DNA from: a virus
IMG/VR virus record: IMGVR_UViG_3300043568_000598
Span: 1-64,000 of that record
Length of the DNA: 64,000 nt
Direction: 5' to 3' (one strand)
The translations under genes and the position numbers were made by a program. A model generated the notes under the pieces. That model did not search any database. It worked only from the letters and a program-made list of their open reading frames with translations, and was not told the DNA's origin. Below are positions 43,435-51,899 of this stretch, piece after piece. Positions within the stretch are counted from its first letter, which is position 1. The number at the start of each line of letters is the position of its first letter.

Positions 43435-44532
43435 ATGGCAAATAAATTCACGAGATATCTATCAGAGTTCGGTTCAGGCTTGATCGAAGGCGTAACCAAG
43501 CCCAAGGGTCAACAGAGTAACTATCGTCATGCCACGAGATTATTTGTTGATAACAATCTTAGACTCAGTCCTAAGACCAAGTTTCTTTACTATGTTCAGT
43601 TTGAAATAGACAACACAGTAAGAGGCATGAGTGCATTCACCGCCAAGCATGCCAACGAAGCTGGACTGTTAGTAAAGAGTGCAGACTTACCAAAATTTAA
43701 TTTTGATTCAGTGGTAAAAAATCAATACAATCGCAAAAAGATAGTTTATAAACAGATCAACTACGAACCTGTAAACATCAACATGCACGACGACAGCAAT
43801 GCTGTGATCAATGCCATGTGGGCCTTGTATTACGGTTATTATATTGCAGATCGTCACAATCCGGATGCAGCCTTCAAGCCCAATCATCTTAGAAAGACTG
43901 GTACACAAATTGACAATTTTAGATATGGCTTAGACAACGACAAGAAAGAAGCAGACTTCTTTAAATCGGTAACTATCTATACCATGAGTCGTAGACGATT
44001 TGTTGGATATACTTTGGTAAATCCCAGAATCAAGACTTGGAATCACGGGGGCATGGACTATGGAGCCAGTGAATTCAATGAAAGCCAAATGACGTTAGAG
44101 TACGAGGCTGTGAGATATACCACTGGCAATGTAAGTGTTGGTACACCTAAAGGATTTGCCACATTACACTATGACACTGTGCCAAGTCCATTAAGTGTGG
44201 CAGGCGGTGGCGTTGCCACACTTACAGGCGAAGGCGGAGTTTTAGATGGCCTGGAGCAGATTTTCGGTGACATTGGGTCAGGCGGTGCTTTCAGCACTCC
44301 TGGAGGATTCATTGGTACATTAGCCAAGTCCATAAACACCTACAAGAATTTTAAGAGCCTAAGCAAAGAGCAGTTGGCCAGTGAAGCAATTGGCATCCTT
44401 AGCAATCCTGGAAATATCACAGCGGCAGCACAGAGTATAGGCGGGGTAGTAGGTGCTATCTTTCCCAAGAGCGCCAGCACAGAAACTACAACCAGCGCCA
44501 GCCAACGGAACGTGGTAGGAGGTCCAGATTAA
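43435..44532 (+). CDS. Tube-fold baseplate protein (gp48/gp54-like)
   Basis: 365 residues. The region KFLYYVQFEID, then LLVKSADLPKFNFDSVV, YNRKKIVYKQINYEPVNINM and DDSNAVINAMWALYYGYYIA follows the strand order of tail-tube folds. In T4-like phages this describes baseplate tube cap or initiator proteins (gp48, gp54). Its position right after gp19 supports this. The last ~110 residues are Gly-rich and low-complexity. Which of gp48 or gp54 it equals cannot be decided here. Confidence 0.6.
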   Translation: MANKFTRYLSEFGSGLIEGVTKPKGQQSNYRHATRLFVDNNLRLSPKTKFLYYVQFEIDNTVRGMSAFTAKHANEAGLLVKSADLPKFNFDSVVKNQYNRKKIVYKQINYEPVNINMHDDSNAVINAMWALYYGYYIADRHNPDAAFKPNHLRKTGTQIDNFRYGLDNDKKEADFFKSVTIYTMSRRRFVGYTLVNPRIKTWNHGGMDYGASEFNESQMTLEYEAVRYTTGNVSVGTPKGFATLHYDTVPSPLSVAGGGVATLTGEGGVLDGLEQIFGDIGSGGAFSTPGGFIGTLAKSINTYKNFKSLSKEQLASEAIGILSNPGNITAAAQSIGGVVGAIFPKSASTETTTSASQRNVVGGPD

Positions 44533-44535
44533 TCT

Positions 44536-44901
44536 ATGACTACTAATTTACCAGCACAACCTATAGAAGACAGTGCAGCTACTACTAAATTATACTTTGA
44601 AAACTACGGTGAGGCAGCATTAGAGTTTCCTTCCAATGATGTCACAGCCGCAGTGAGTTTTTTCCAGCAGGCCGGGTTTGATCTCGATGCTGCTTCGACC
44701 TGTGCAGCCGTAATCCTAAGACAGGCCAAGATTGACAGCACACCTATCTTTGAAATACTCGATACGTTGAAAAGTTTCTCCAGAGTTTCGTTAGGGCAGA
44801 TCGTGGCAGAGATACTCAACAACAATCGTGTGTCCACATCTATATTAGGCTACAGAACCACTGATATAAAGCCTAACCAAACAAGAAACATAGCTGCCTA
44901 A
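44536..44901 (+). CDS. Small conserved-looking protein, function unknown
   Basis: 121 residues, helical, including AVILRQAKIDSTPIFEILD and SRVSLGQIVAEILNNNRVST segments, without catalytic motifs. It starts 3 nt after the preceding gene and its stop overlaps the gp4 start by 1 nt, so it is translationally coupled between a baseplate gene and gp4. It may be a tail or head-completion accessory protein, but only the neighbours suggest it. Confidence 0.5.
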   Translation: MTTNLPAQPIEDSAATTKLYFENYGEAALEFPSNDVTAAVSFFQQAGFDLDAASTCAAVILRQAKIDSTPIFEILDTLKSFSRVSLGQIVAEILNNNRVSTSILGYRTTDIKPNQTRNIAA

Positions 44902-45341
44902 TGTCTAAATTCGCACAGGGACGATTTGAAATGAAAAACCCTGCCAAATATGTAGGGAAGAAAACTCCATTGGCTCGTAGTTCGTGGGAATTTGTGTTTA
45001 TGCGTATGTTAGATGAGCATCAAGGTGTGGAAAATTGGGCCAGCGAAAGTATACAAATCCCATACCGAGACCCTATGACTGGCAAATACACAATATATGT
45101 GCCTGATTTCTTTGTGGTCTACAAAGACAAAACTGGCAAGAAACATGCAGAAGTGGTAGAGGTCAAACCGCAGAGTCAAACCCTAAGAGAATCAGTGGGC
45201 AAAAGCAGATACAATCAAGAGCAGTATATTAAAAACATGGCCAAATGGGAAGCTGCCACAGCTTGGTGTAAACAGCAAGGTATTAGGTTTAGAGTGGTCA
45301 ATGAAGGGGATATTTTCCATCAAGGCACCAAACGCAGATAA
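44901..45341 (+). CDS. gp4: Head completion protein gp4-like
   Basis: 146 residues, similar to T4 gp4 (150 residues). Key segments are KKTPLARSSWEFVFMRMLDE, ENWASESIQIPYRDPMTGKY and then VPDFFVVYKDKTGKKHAEVV followed by EVKPQSQ. The PD...(E)VK arrangement resembles a PD-(D/E)XK (TnsA-like) nuclease core. gp4 is added to the filled head in T4. It lies just upstream of the terminase small subunit. Whether the nuclease residues are active is unknown. Confidence 0.85.
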   Translation: MSKFAQGRFEMKNPAKYVGKKTPLARSSWEFVFMRMLDEHQGVENWASESIQIPYRDPMTGKYTIYVPDFFVVYKDKTGKKHAEVVEVKPQSQTLRESVGKSRYNQEQYIKNMAKWEAATAWCKQQGIRFRVVNEGDIFHQGTKRR

Positions 45342-45348
45342 GTATGAT

Positions 45349-45819
45349 ATGACTAAAAAATTAGAAGAACTATTTGATTTAGAATCTCAGCCCGAGCCTG
45401 CACTACCACCTCCGCCTGTACATGAAGAAATCAATAGTCTTGAAGATCAGTTTCAAGCGGTACAAAAGATAGTACAAACACTGCCGCATATACAAGAACT
45501 GGATAATCTTGATGAGCAAGAACTGGATAATTTGGCAAAAAAAGCAGAACAGGCCTACGATGATCTCATGGATTTGGGCATGAACGTAGAAGTGAGATAT
45601 TCGGGTAGGATTTTTGAAGTAGCCAGCTCAATGATGGGCAACGCTATTACTGCCAAAAGCAACAAGATAGAAAAGAAACTCAAAGCTGTGGATCTACAGC
45701 TGAAAAAACTTAAAATAGACAACGATGCTGGAGTAGATCCCAACAATGTAATAAACGGGCAGGGCTATGTGATTACAGATCGCAATGAGCTGCTGAAAAA
45801 ATTAAGCGGAAAAGCATAA
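45349..45819 (+). CDS. gp16: Terminase small subunit (gp16-like)
   Basis: 156 residues from ATG 45349, 7 nt after the gp4 stop; a longer reading from 45301 would overlap gp4 by 41 nt and lacks support. T4 gp16 is 164 residues. Shared traits are an acidic N-terminus, the central helical AYDDLMDLGMNVEVRYSGRI region, then ASSMMGNAITAKSNKIEKKL and DLQLKKLKIDND. It forms a ring that recognises DNA and stimulates the large subunit gp17. Unlike T4, three unrelated genes separate it from gp17. Confidence 0.78.
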   Translation: MTKKLEELFDLESQPEPALPPPPVHEEINSLEDQFQAVQKIVQTLPHIQELDNLDEQELDNLAKKAEQAYDDLMDLGMNVEVRYSGRIFEVASSMMGNAITAKSNKIEKKLKAVDLQLKKLKIDNDAGVDPNNVINGQGYVITDRNELLKKLSGKA

Positions 45820-45822
45820 ATA
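45815..45822 (+). promoter_or_regulatory. Candidate late promoter (CATAAATA), 5 nt before ATG, overlapping the gp16 stop
   Basis: CATAAATA contains the TAA stop of gp16; 5 nt (CTCAT) then ATG at 45828. There is no ribosome site within the usual distance. Confidence 0.6.
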
Positions 45823-45827
45823 CTCAT

Positions 45828-46424
45828 ATGAAAACTTTTAAAGAATATCTCGTCGAAAACAAAAAAATCTACAGCTTCAAGATCAAAGTTGCAGGCGATG
45901 TTCCTGAAAAATTCCAAGAAGCTCTTAAATCGCGCTTGGACAGCTGCAAGGTTATGACATTTGAAAAACTGTCAACTACACCCATACAGAAATTGCCACT
46001 GGATTTTCCGGGCAAAGAAAACATGCAGGTTACCATATATGAAGTAATTTGCGAATATCCTATTACTCCACCAGAAATAGAAACACACGTTAAAGCTATA
46101 GGCATAGACGAAGATTGTTTCCGTGTAAGAAACAGCGGTGAGCCTACAGAAGTAGATCAAGTGTTGATGGACAACGAACCCAGTGGCGAAGCTATGTTAG
46201 ACGAACAAGACATGGACAAAGGCACAGGAAAAATCAAACACAAAGATTACTTCGGTGATGATTTCAACAAAGGGTTTCTAAAAGATTTAAGCAAAACAGC
46301 CAAGCAGAGAACCAAAGACGGGTTCGCTGCTGAATATAAAATACCCAAGCAAAAAATAGACAAAGCCGGATCTATGAGTCCAATGTCAAATGCTGGCAAA
46401 CCAGATCCACGCAAAGGAAATTAA
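45828..46424 (+). CDS. Predicted virion or packaging-associated protein, unknown
   Basis: 198 residues. The first ~115 look folded (KTFKEYLVENKKIYSFKIKV, then MQVTIYEVICEYPITPPEIE), resembling a ferredoxin-like alpha/beta layout; the rest is charged and probably disordered, ending GKPDPRKGN. The opening MKTFKEYLVE is frequent at the start of phage virion proteins in T4-like marine phages. It is in the gp16-gp17 interval and may be packaged or part of the prohead. No activity can be assigned. Confidence 0.5.
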   Translation: MKTFKEYLVENKKIYSFKIKVAGDVPEKFQEALKSRLDSCKVMTFEKLSTTPIQKLPLDFPGKENMQVTIYEVICEYPITPPEIETHVKAIGIDEDCFRVRNSGEPTEVDQVLMDNEPSGEAMLDEQDMDKGTGKIKHKDYFGDDFNKGFLKDLSKTAKQRTKDGFAAEYKIPKQKIDKAGSMSPMSNAGKPDPRKGN

Positions 46425-46426
46425 CT

Positions 46427-47158
46427 ATGAACTTTCAAGAACTATTGGCCAAGATGCAGGAGTTAGACAGGCCCGCCACAGAAGCCTGCGGTGACTCACC
46501 TATGCCAATGGGCATGCCTAGCATGCCACCGATGTCAGCAAAACCAGACACTCCACCACCGAGCATGAGTTTAAATCTCAATGCACAAGGCATGGACAAC
46601 ATCGAAGAACTAATGAAGCTGATGACCAAAGTTAATCCAGATATGATTAACCAACCAGCACCGATGAGCTCTATCAGCATCGAGCCTATGGACAAGCCCA
46701 TGGGCGGACTACCTCCATTAAAGATGCTGCCAGACATGGACTCAAAGCCACACAGCGAGCCAGATGCAGATAACATGGGCGGTCCGAGCGACATGGATGC
46801 AGACAATATGCCGCCAATGGGCGACTTAGATCGCGATGACGGCGATGATGTAACCAAAGACATGGGCGACATTGACGGTGATGGAGATCATGACATGGAT
46901 GATCACGATGCTGAAAAGAAAGAAAAAGATGAAGCATTTGGTAATTCACTGAACGGTTCAGAGCCAGAGTACGCAGGCGTTGACGCTGCTATTCCAGACG
47001 GTGATGATCTAAACAAGCCTAAGAAAAGCTTCAGCGGTAAACCATATCGCGGTGACAACCCTATGGCCGCAGGCGCTTACGAAAGCAAAGAACAACTACG
47101 TGCCAGTATACGAGAAGAACTACTTCAGAGATTGGCAGAAGCTAAAGGAGCGAAATAA
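46427..47158 (+). CDS. Low-complexity acidic Met/Pro/Asp-rich protein
   Basis: 243 residues, 2 nt after the previous gene. It has a short N-terminal helix (MNFQELLAKMQELDRPATEA), a Met/Pro-rich segment (about 25-130), then an Asp-rich tract (about 120-165, DDGDDVTKDMGDIDGDGDHD) and a C-terminal helix (EQLRASIREELLQRLAEAK). Most of it is probably disordered, like a scaffold or linker. The Asp-rich part could bind cations, but no EF-hand loop is complete. The T4-like head-core proteins have comparable acidic low-complexity character; a scaffold role is only a guess. Confidence 0.45.
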   Translation: MNFQELLAKMQELDRPATEACGDSPMPMGMPSMPPMSAKPDTPPPSMSLNLNAQGMDNIEELMKLMTKVNPDMINQPAPMSSISIEPMDKPMGGLPPLKMLPDMDSKPHSEPDADNMGGPSDMDADNMPPMGDLDRDDGDDVTKDMGDIDGDGDHDMDDHDAEKKEKDEAFGNSLNGSEPEYAGVDAAIPDGDDLNKPKKSFSGKPYRGDNPMAAGAYESKEQLRASIREELLQRLAEAKGAK

Positions 47159-47802
47159 TGTCAGGATTTAAAATTTCATCTGAGTCACTAAGACCAGAAT
47201 TTTATCAAGTGGTAATTACACTAACTGGTGGTGCAGGAACATACCCTACAGCAGACGGCAACGACAACGGAGCAGTATGCCCACAAGATCACAGCGCATT
47301 TGCAACAAAGCCAGCTACATTGGCAATTGGCCGTCGTGTGGCTAGGGGTCATCAACGTTTCTTAGCCATTGTTGAAAATCTACAAAAATACGCTGACGCA
47401 CAAATTCAAGACGTGCAGTTTACCAGTGCTGGCGTAACAGTAGCAGCCAATCAAGCAACCGCAGTTACATTTACGGTGCGATATGACCGTGCAGGTGCAG
47501 CAGGTGCCGGCACATCAGACGGTGTATTAGGCGGAACAAGAGCAGAAATCGGAACACCTTTTGAATTTACCGCTACTACAGATGGTACTATTACTGTGGA
47601 TTCGACTGCTAAGGCATTGAGATATCAAGTTGGCCAAGCCATTGGCAGAACCAACTATGTTAAGAGTATGAGAGTATTTGATGGCGGTCAAGGTGCTGAA
47701 ATACAAGAATCATTAACTGTTACATTGCCCGACACGCTTGCAGACATTTACAAAGACGTAGCTGTAACCCTAGTCGATGCAGCAGAAACCATCGATAGTT
47801 AA
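47158..47802 (+). CDS. Predicted structural protein, beta-rich
   Basis: 214 residues, start MSGFKISSESLRPEFYQVVI; overlaps the preceding stop by 1 nt. The middle has VTFTVRYDRAG and a FEFTATTDGTITVDSTAKAL stretch, ending with ALRYQVGQAIGRTNYVKSMR and VFDGGQGAEIQESLTVTLPD. The strand pattern suggests a virion surface or tail protein. It lies directly before the terminator and gp17. No known family is recognised. Confidence 0.5.
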   Translation: MSGFKISSESLRPEFYQVVITLTGGAGTYPTADGNDNGAVCPQDHSAFATKPATLAIGRRVARGHQRFLAIVENLQKYADAQIQDVQFTSAGVTVAANQATAVTFTVRYDRAGAAGAGTSDGVLGGTRAEIGTPFEFTATTDGTITVDSTAKALRYQVGQAIGRTNYVKSMRVFDGGQGAEIQESLTVTLPDTLADIYKDVAVTLVDAAETIDS

Positions 47803-47820
47803 TACAAACTAACAAACCAA

Positions 47821-47847
47821 ATAGGCTCTCCGGAGCCTATTTTTTTC
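47821..47847 (+). terminator. Rho-independent terminator before gp17
   Basis: ATAGGCTC-TCCG-GAGCCTAT hairpin (47821-47840) followed by TTTTTT. It separates the gp16-to-47802 unit from gp17, which carries its own late element. Confidence 0.9.
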
Positions 47848-47855
47848 ATTAAATA
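47848..47855 (+). promoter_or_regulatory. Candidate late promoter (ATTAAATA), 5 nt before the gp17 ATG
   Basis: ATTAAATA, then AACAT, then ATG at 47861; no Shine-Dalgarno. It sits immediately downstream of a terminator, so it must serve gp17. The second base pair differs from the T4 consensus TATAAATA. Confidence 0.58.
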
Positions 47856-47860
47856 AACAT

Positions 47861-49447
47861 ATGTCAAAATCCTTAGACGGCAATCTAATCAAGAAAGCCC
47901 ATGCACCGATACGCTATAATCTAGAAGAAGTCAAGCACCTAGAAGCCTGTATGGATCCAGTTACTGGACCTTTATACTTTGCCAAAAACTTTATCAAGAT
48001 ACAACATCCTACTAGAGGATCAATACCGTTTGAGCCCTACGGGTTTCAAGAACTACTGATTGACGCATACCATACCAACAAAGAATGCATAGCCATGTTG
48101 CCACGTCAGATGGGCAAGACCACCTGCGCAGTAGCATACCTATTATGGTATACTCAGTTCATGCCAGACGTACAGGTATTGATCGCTGCACACAAGTACG
48201 AAGGTGCTCGAGACATCATGGATCGTTATCGATATGCTTATGAAAATTTACCCGATTTTATCCGTGCTGGAGTATATTCGTATAACAGAAACACCATCGA
48301 ATACGATAATGGATCACGCATACAAGCAACTACCACAACTGAAAACACAGGTCGTGGCAAATCTCTTTCGCTAATATACTGCGACGAGTTTGCATTCGTA
48401 CAACCACCAGAGAAAGCCAAAGAGTTCTGGACAGCATTATCACCAACATTAGCCACAGGTGGTAAAGCTATTATTACATCAACACCTAACTCAGACGAAG
48501 ATCAATTCGCCATGATTTGGTTAGAAGCCAACAAGCGATTTGACGACTTTGGCAATGAAACTAAATTAGGTGTCAACGGTTTCTTCCCCTTCTTTGCACC
48601 GTGGCAAGAACACCCAGACCGTGACGACGAGTGGGCTAGATTAGAACGTGCTAAGATTGGCGAAGAACGATTCCGTAGAGAGTTTGAATGCGAGTTCTTG
48701 ATCTATGACGAAACTCTAATCAACTCTGTGAAGTTAGTTGAACTTGCAGGATCGGACCCTATGATGAACATGGGGCAGACTCGTTGGTATAAAGAAATAA
48801 ATCCCAGAGCCACATATCTAATAGCTCTAGACCCTAGCTTGGGCACAGGTGGAGACTACGGGGCTATACAGGTCTATGAAATGCCTGAAATGGTGCAGGT
48901 AGCAGAATGGCATCACAATACCACTCCTGTGCAGCAACAGGTCAGAGTGTTGAGAGAAATACTAAAATACATCTATGAAAGAGGTGAAGAACAGGGCGGT
49001 GCACCTATTATGTATTACAGTGTTGAAAACAATACCATAGGTGAATCTGCCCTAATAGTGATCAACGACATAGGTGAAGAAAACTTTCATGGATTGTTCC
49101 TTTCAGAGCCCATCCGCAAAGGACACATTCGCAAGTTCCGTAAAGGATTCAACACCACACATAGAAGTAAAATATCTGCTTGCAGCCAGCTAAAGAACAT
49201 GATTGAAAATCATAAAATGACCATCCACAGCAAGCCCTTGATATCCGAGCTGAAAACATACATTGCTTCGGGACTAGGGTTTAAAGCCAAGAGCGGAGAA
49301 CACGACGATCTAGTCAGTTCAACACTGCTGATCATGCGCATGGCAGATGTGTTAGCAGACTGGGATCCACAGATCTACGACAAAATGACGGAAAAAATCA
49401 CTGATGAATCTATGCCTATGCCGATCTTTGTAAGCATGGGCCTTTGA
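47861..49447 (+). CDS. gp17: Terminase large subunit gp17
   Basis: 528 residues. The ATPase half has Walker A PRQMGKTT (residues 81-88), Walker B LIYCDEFAF with D175/E176, and the coupling motif TSTPN (206-210). The C-terminal nuclease half has ALDPSLGTGGDYGAIQV (Asp near 324) and EHDDLVSS (Asp near 481-482) as acidic metal ligands. It packages DNA into proheads and cuts the concatemer. T4 gp17 is 610 residues. It is preceded by a terminator and a late element 5 nt from its ATG. Confidence 0.95.
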   Translation: MSKSLDGNLIKKAHAPIRYNLEEVKHLEACMDPVTGPLYFAKNFIKIQHPTRGSIPFEPYGFQELLIDAYHTNKECIAMLPRQMGKTTCAVAYLLWYTQFMPDVQVLIAAHKYEGARDIMDRYRYAYENLPDFIRAGVYSYNRNTIEYDNGSRIQATTTTENTGRGKSLSLIYCDEFAFVQPPEKAKEFWTALSPTLATGGKAIITSTPNSDEDQFAMIWLEANKRFDDFGNETKLGVNGFFPFFAPWQEHPDRDDEWARLERAKIGEERFRREFECEFLIYDETLINSVKLVELAGSDPMMNMGQTRWYKEINPRATYLIALDPSLGTGGDYGAIQVYEMPEMVQVAEWHHNTTPVQQQVRVLREILKYIYERGEEQGGAPIMYYSVENNTIGESALIVINDIGEENFHGLFLSEPIRKGHIRKFRKGFNTTHRSKISACSQLKNMIENHKMTIHSKPLISELKTYIASGLGFKAKSGEHDDLVSSTLLIMRMADVLADWDPQIYDKMTEKITDESMPMPIFVSMGL

Positions 49448-49453
49448 TAAATA
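49446..49453 (+). promoter_or_regulatory. Candidate late promoter (GATAAATA), overlapping the gp17 stop, 5 nt before ATG
   Basis: GATAAATA starts at the G of the gp17 TGA stop; TACTT, then ATG at 49459. No ribosome site is present within reach. Confidence 0.55.
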
Positions 49454-49458
49454 TACTT

Positions 49459-51345
49459 ATGGACGCAACAAACAACATCGCCACAGATTTATTCTACAAA
49501 GTACGTAGCCGCTTCTCCGGCCTAAAACTAGGTGCAGGTTCAGGGGAGATCACTATCAATCCAGAGCAAGCTAGGTTCTTTGATTTTGACTACACAGAAG
49601 GTCAAAATCCTATAGGACATGTCAGTATCAGCCTTGCAGAACCCAACTCTATGAAAGTGTATTTTTCTAATGGAATTACAGAAGGCATGGATGACGGGCA
49701 AAAAACAAACTGGTACGGCTTTTTGAAAGAACTGCGTCAATTTGCCAAACGAAGATTATTAAGTTTTGACACACGTGATATTGCTAAAGATAATTTAGAT
49801 AAACGAGATTACGAGTTCCTAAGTCAAAATGCACAACCTAAACCACAGACAAATATGATACAGAAATCAGTCGGAGAAAGCCTAATGAGTGAAAGCACAA
49901 TGTACGGTAGCAAAACAATGAGCTACCAAAAATTAATGGACACACGTCTAATTATTAAACACAGCCATGCAGTGATGGATGACACACAACCAGGTGCCAG
50001 AACTAGAAATATTAATGCCCTGTTTGTAGAGAATCAAGACGGTGAAAGATTTAAGTATCCTTTCATTCACTTAGCTGGTGCTAGAGCCATGCAGCGTCAC
50101 GTGGCCAACGGCGGCTTACCTTACGACGATCTAGGCAAGAGTATTACACAGATGAGCGAAGAGATTGCACAACTCAAGAGTTTCGGCAACTACGTAGTAC
50201 GCAACGACCTAATGAACTCAGATACTAACTCTGTGGTCGAAAGAAGCACAGAATATCTAAATCATCTAAGAGAACAGATCAAGGCATTGAGCAAACAAAG
50301 CCATTACGAGGCATACAAAGAATCATTCCAAGCCTACGACAGCGAAGAAATTCCACAAGATGTAGTAGAAGATTTCAAACAAAAATTCACGGTCAGATCA
50401 TTCAAAGAAGATATCGCAACTGTGTTTCCGGTCTTATACAGACTGATGAAAGAAGGAAGCACCATAGGCTATGACGACATAGTCGCTATGACACAAGAAG
50501 AAATCAACAACGAAGACCTAACGGTTGAAACAGAAGACAACGATCCATTTGCTCAATTTGAAAATTGGGTCATGGGTCTAGGCGAAGATAGTGCAGTGAC
50601 CAGTGAAGACCCCGACGAACAGGCAGCAGCATTACAGGAACTACAAGAACTTGTAGGCCAGCATTTTCCAGCAGGCGTTGACGGAACTAACGCTATCGAG
50701 AGTCTCAAAGGCTTAATTGAAGATCCAGAATTGTACAAACGAATTAAAGAACAAGCAGCACAAGATCCGGATGCATGTGTACGACCATTGATTAACGATT
50801 GGTTAGAATTTAATGCACCCGAAGCACTAGAACAGTTAGATTTTGGCGACATGGTGGATGACCCGGAAGCAGCCCAAGGAGGTGACCAAACTGCCCCGGA
50901 AGCGGAACCAGCACCAGTTGATCCAGCAGCAGCGGCTGTACCTGCAGAAGAACCAGTACCGCAAGAGGCTGTGGATCCCGACAATCCTAGGGACTACGAA
51001 AGACCAGCGATTGATCGTAAGAAGTCAGGCGAGCCACCGTTGACCATGAAAGATGTAGAATACAAAGACGACAAGCCCAAACGTGATTTCGAAAAGAGAA
51101 AGCAGAGGCTCAACACCGAAGAATTAGCAGAGTTTATCACATCATTTTATGATCGTGACACCGGCACATTCCCCAAAGGCCCAGAAGGCGTTGCTATCAT
51201 GGTAGGTAAGAAATTTGGTGAACAGGCAGAATCAGTGGCTCGTAGATTTGTAGAAAGAATGGCACCGAACCAGACAACTGATCAAAATCCAGAGTTGTCA
51301 CGTATTAGAGAATTGTCAGGCATTAGCCAAGGCATTGGAATGTAA
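49459..51345 (+). CDS. Large predicted virion-associated protein, unknown
   Basis: 628 residues from ATG 49459; an upstream in-frame TTG (49444) would overlap gp17 and bury the promoter element. The first ~350 residues look folded (GHVSISLAEPNSMKVYFSNG, LKELRQFAKRRLLSFDTRD); a Pro/Ala/Glu-rich linker follows (about 480-530), and the C-terminal ~100 residues (LNTEELAEFITSFYDRDTGT, then FPKGPEGVAIMVGKKFGEQA) form a separate helical domain. Similar proteins occur in T4-like aquatic phages, as I recall, without known function. Its place after gp17 and before a terminator suggests a head or packaging role. Confidence 0.5.
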   Translation: MDATNNIATDLFYKVRSRFSGLKLGAGSGEITINPEQARFFDFDYTEGQNPIGHVSISLAEPNSMKVYFSNGITEGMDDGQKTNWYGFLKELRQFAKRRLLSFDTRDIAKDNLDKRDYEFLSQNAQPKPQTNMIQKSVGESLMSESTMYGSKTMSYQKLMDTRLIIKHSHAVMDDTQPGARTRNINALFVENQDGERFKYPFIHLAGARAMQRHVANGGLPYDDLGKSITQMSEEIAQLKSFGNYVVRNDLMNSDTNSVVERSTEYLNHLREQIKALSKQSHYEAYKESFQAYDSEEIPQDVVEDFKQKFTVRSFKEDIATVFPVLYRLMKEGSTIGYDDIVAMTQEEINNEDLTVETEDNDPFAQFENWVMGLGEDSAVTSEDPDEQAAALQELQELVGQHFPAGVDGTNAIESLKGLIEDPELYKRIKEQAAQDPDACVRPLINDWLEFNAPEALEQLDFGDMVDDPEAAQGGDQTAPEAEPAPVDPAAAAVPAEEPVPQEAVDPDNPRDYERPAIDRKKSGEPPLTMKDVEYKDDKPKRDFEKRKQRLNTEELAEFITSFYDRDTGTFPKGPEGVAIMVGKKFGEQAESVARRFVERMAPNQTTDQNPELSRIRELSGISQGIGM

Positions 51346-51366
51346 CAGTTTCGTCGCAGTTAGATC

Positions 51367-51391
51367 GGGCACTTCGGTGCCCTTTCTTTTG
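51367..51391 (+). terminator. Rho-independent terminator
   Basis: GGGCAC-TTCG-GTGCCC hairpin with a stable UUCG tetraloop followed by TTTCTTTT. It ends the gp17-to-51345 unit and forms the left border of the small cassette that follows. Confidence 0.9.
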
Positions 51392-51415
51392 GCTAAATGA
51401 AATCAAACTTTTGTG

Positions 51416-51478
51416 TAAACGTTTAGTCCTACTAAAGCGTTATATATATACGTAGGGAATATTCTTTACGTAAAACAA
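51416..51478 (+). promoter_or_regulatory. Intergenic control region with palindromes upstream of the secreted protein gene
   Basis: TAAACGTTTA (51416-51425) is a perfect 10-bp palindrome; an AT tract TATATATATA follows (51441-51450), then two TACGTA-type palindromes near 51449 and 51474. A -10-like box is present, but no good -35 is found at 17 bp. It could be a regulated host-type promoter with operators. Predicted only. Confidence 0.35.
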
Positions 51479-51496
51479 CCTAAAGGAAACTTTAAA

Positions 51497-51724
51497 ATGA
51501 AATCCATCGCAATCGTAGTAGCATCATTGTTCGCAGTATCGGCATTTGCACAAGCACCTGCAAAGAAAGAAGAAGCCAAGCCAGCAGCGCCAGCTGCTAC
51601 AGCAAGTGCTCCAGCACCAGCTAAGGTAGAGGCTAAGAAGGACGAAAAGAAGCCTGCAAAAAGCGAACCTGCTAAGAAAGAGCCAGCTAAAGCAGACGCA
51701 AAAGCCGCTACTCCAGCGAAGTAA
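51497..51724 (+). CDS. Small secreted Lys/Ala/Pro-rich protein
   Basis: 75 residues: an N-terminal signal peptide (MKSIAIVVASLFAVSAFA, cleavage likely after AFA) followed by ~55 residues of almost only Ala, Pro, Lys and Glu (APAKKEEAKPAAPAATASAP style). There is no fold or enzymatic motif; the mature part should be extended and very basic. Very similar small proteins occur in Betaproteobacteria, from memory, which hints at capture from a host. An AAAGGAA ribosome site precedes the ATG. It could bind cell wall, LPS or nucleic acid in the periplasm; none of these is shown. Confidence 0.6.
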   Translation: MKSIAIVVASLFAVSAFAQAPAKKEEAKPAAPAATASAPAPAKVEAKKDEKKPAKSEPAKKEPAKADAKAATPAK

Positions 51725-51899
51725 TTTCGGATTAGATGGCAGTGATCTCATCTTAGATGATGAGATCACATTTGGCCGTAATCGGCGAGCAGCAGAGTTC
51801 GGTAAGGTAGTTGAAGATGAGTTATCGGACTATGTAAAGTTTAGATTATGGTTAGCAAGGCAATTAGCAATGGCAAAGTATAAGGAAAAGTGGGCATGA
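51720..51899 (+). pseudogene. Reading frame without a start codon (gene remnant or frameshift product)
   Basis: In the +1 frame relative to the 75-residue gene, an open frame runs from 51630 to a TGA at 51897. From 51720 it reads like real protein: NFGLDGSDLILDDEITFGR, RRAAEFGKVVEDELSDYVK, RLWLARQLAMAKYKEKWA. Such RLWLARQLA...Y.EKWA endings resemble small proteins in T4-like aquatic phages (from memory). There is no ATG, GTG or TTG at a sensible place. It may be the tail of a gene cut by insertion of the secreted-protein cassette, a frameshifted extension, or an assembly error. A terminator follows directly. An 11-bp perfect hairpin lies inside. Confidence 0.45.
51742..51769 (+). repeat. Perfect 11-bp inverted repeat
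   Basis: GTGATCTCATC - TTAGAT - GATGAGATCAC, starting 17 nt after the stop of the 75-residue gene. There is no U-run after it, so it is not a standard terminator. It could be an RNA stem that affects frameshifting or stability, or a protein-binding site. Confidence 0.75.

Noticed and set aside
45301-45348. Longer start for gp16
   Set aside because: It overlaps gp4 and gives a non-conserved N-terminus; ATG 45349 matches gp16 length.
46850-46920. EF-hand calcium sites in the Asp-rich tract
   Set aside because: The DIDGDGDHD run is short and lacks the full 12-residue loop and flanking helices.
46435-46949. Minus-strand frames opposite the Met/Pro/Asp-rich gene
   Set aside because: Low-complexity mirror of the plus-strand gene; Met- and Ser-rich without a start context.
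51441-51450. A strong sigma70 promoter before the secreted-protein gene
   Set aside because: TATATA can serve as -10, but no acceptable -35 lies 16-18 nt upstream; kept only as a control region.
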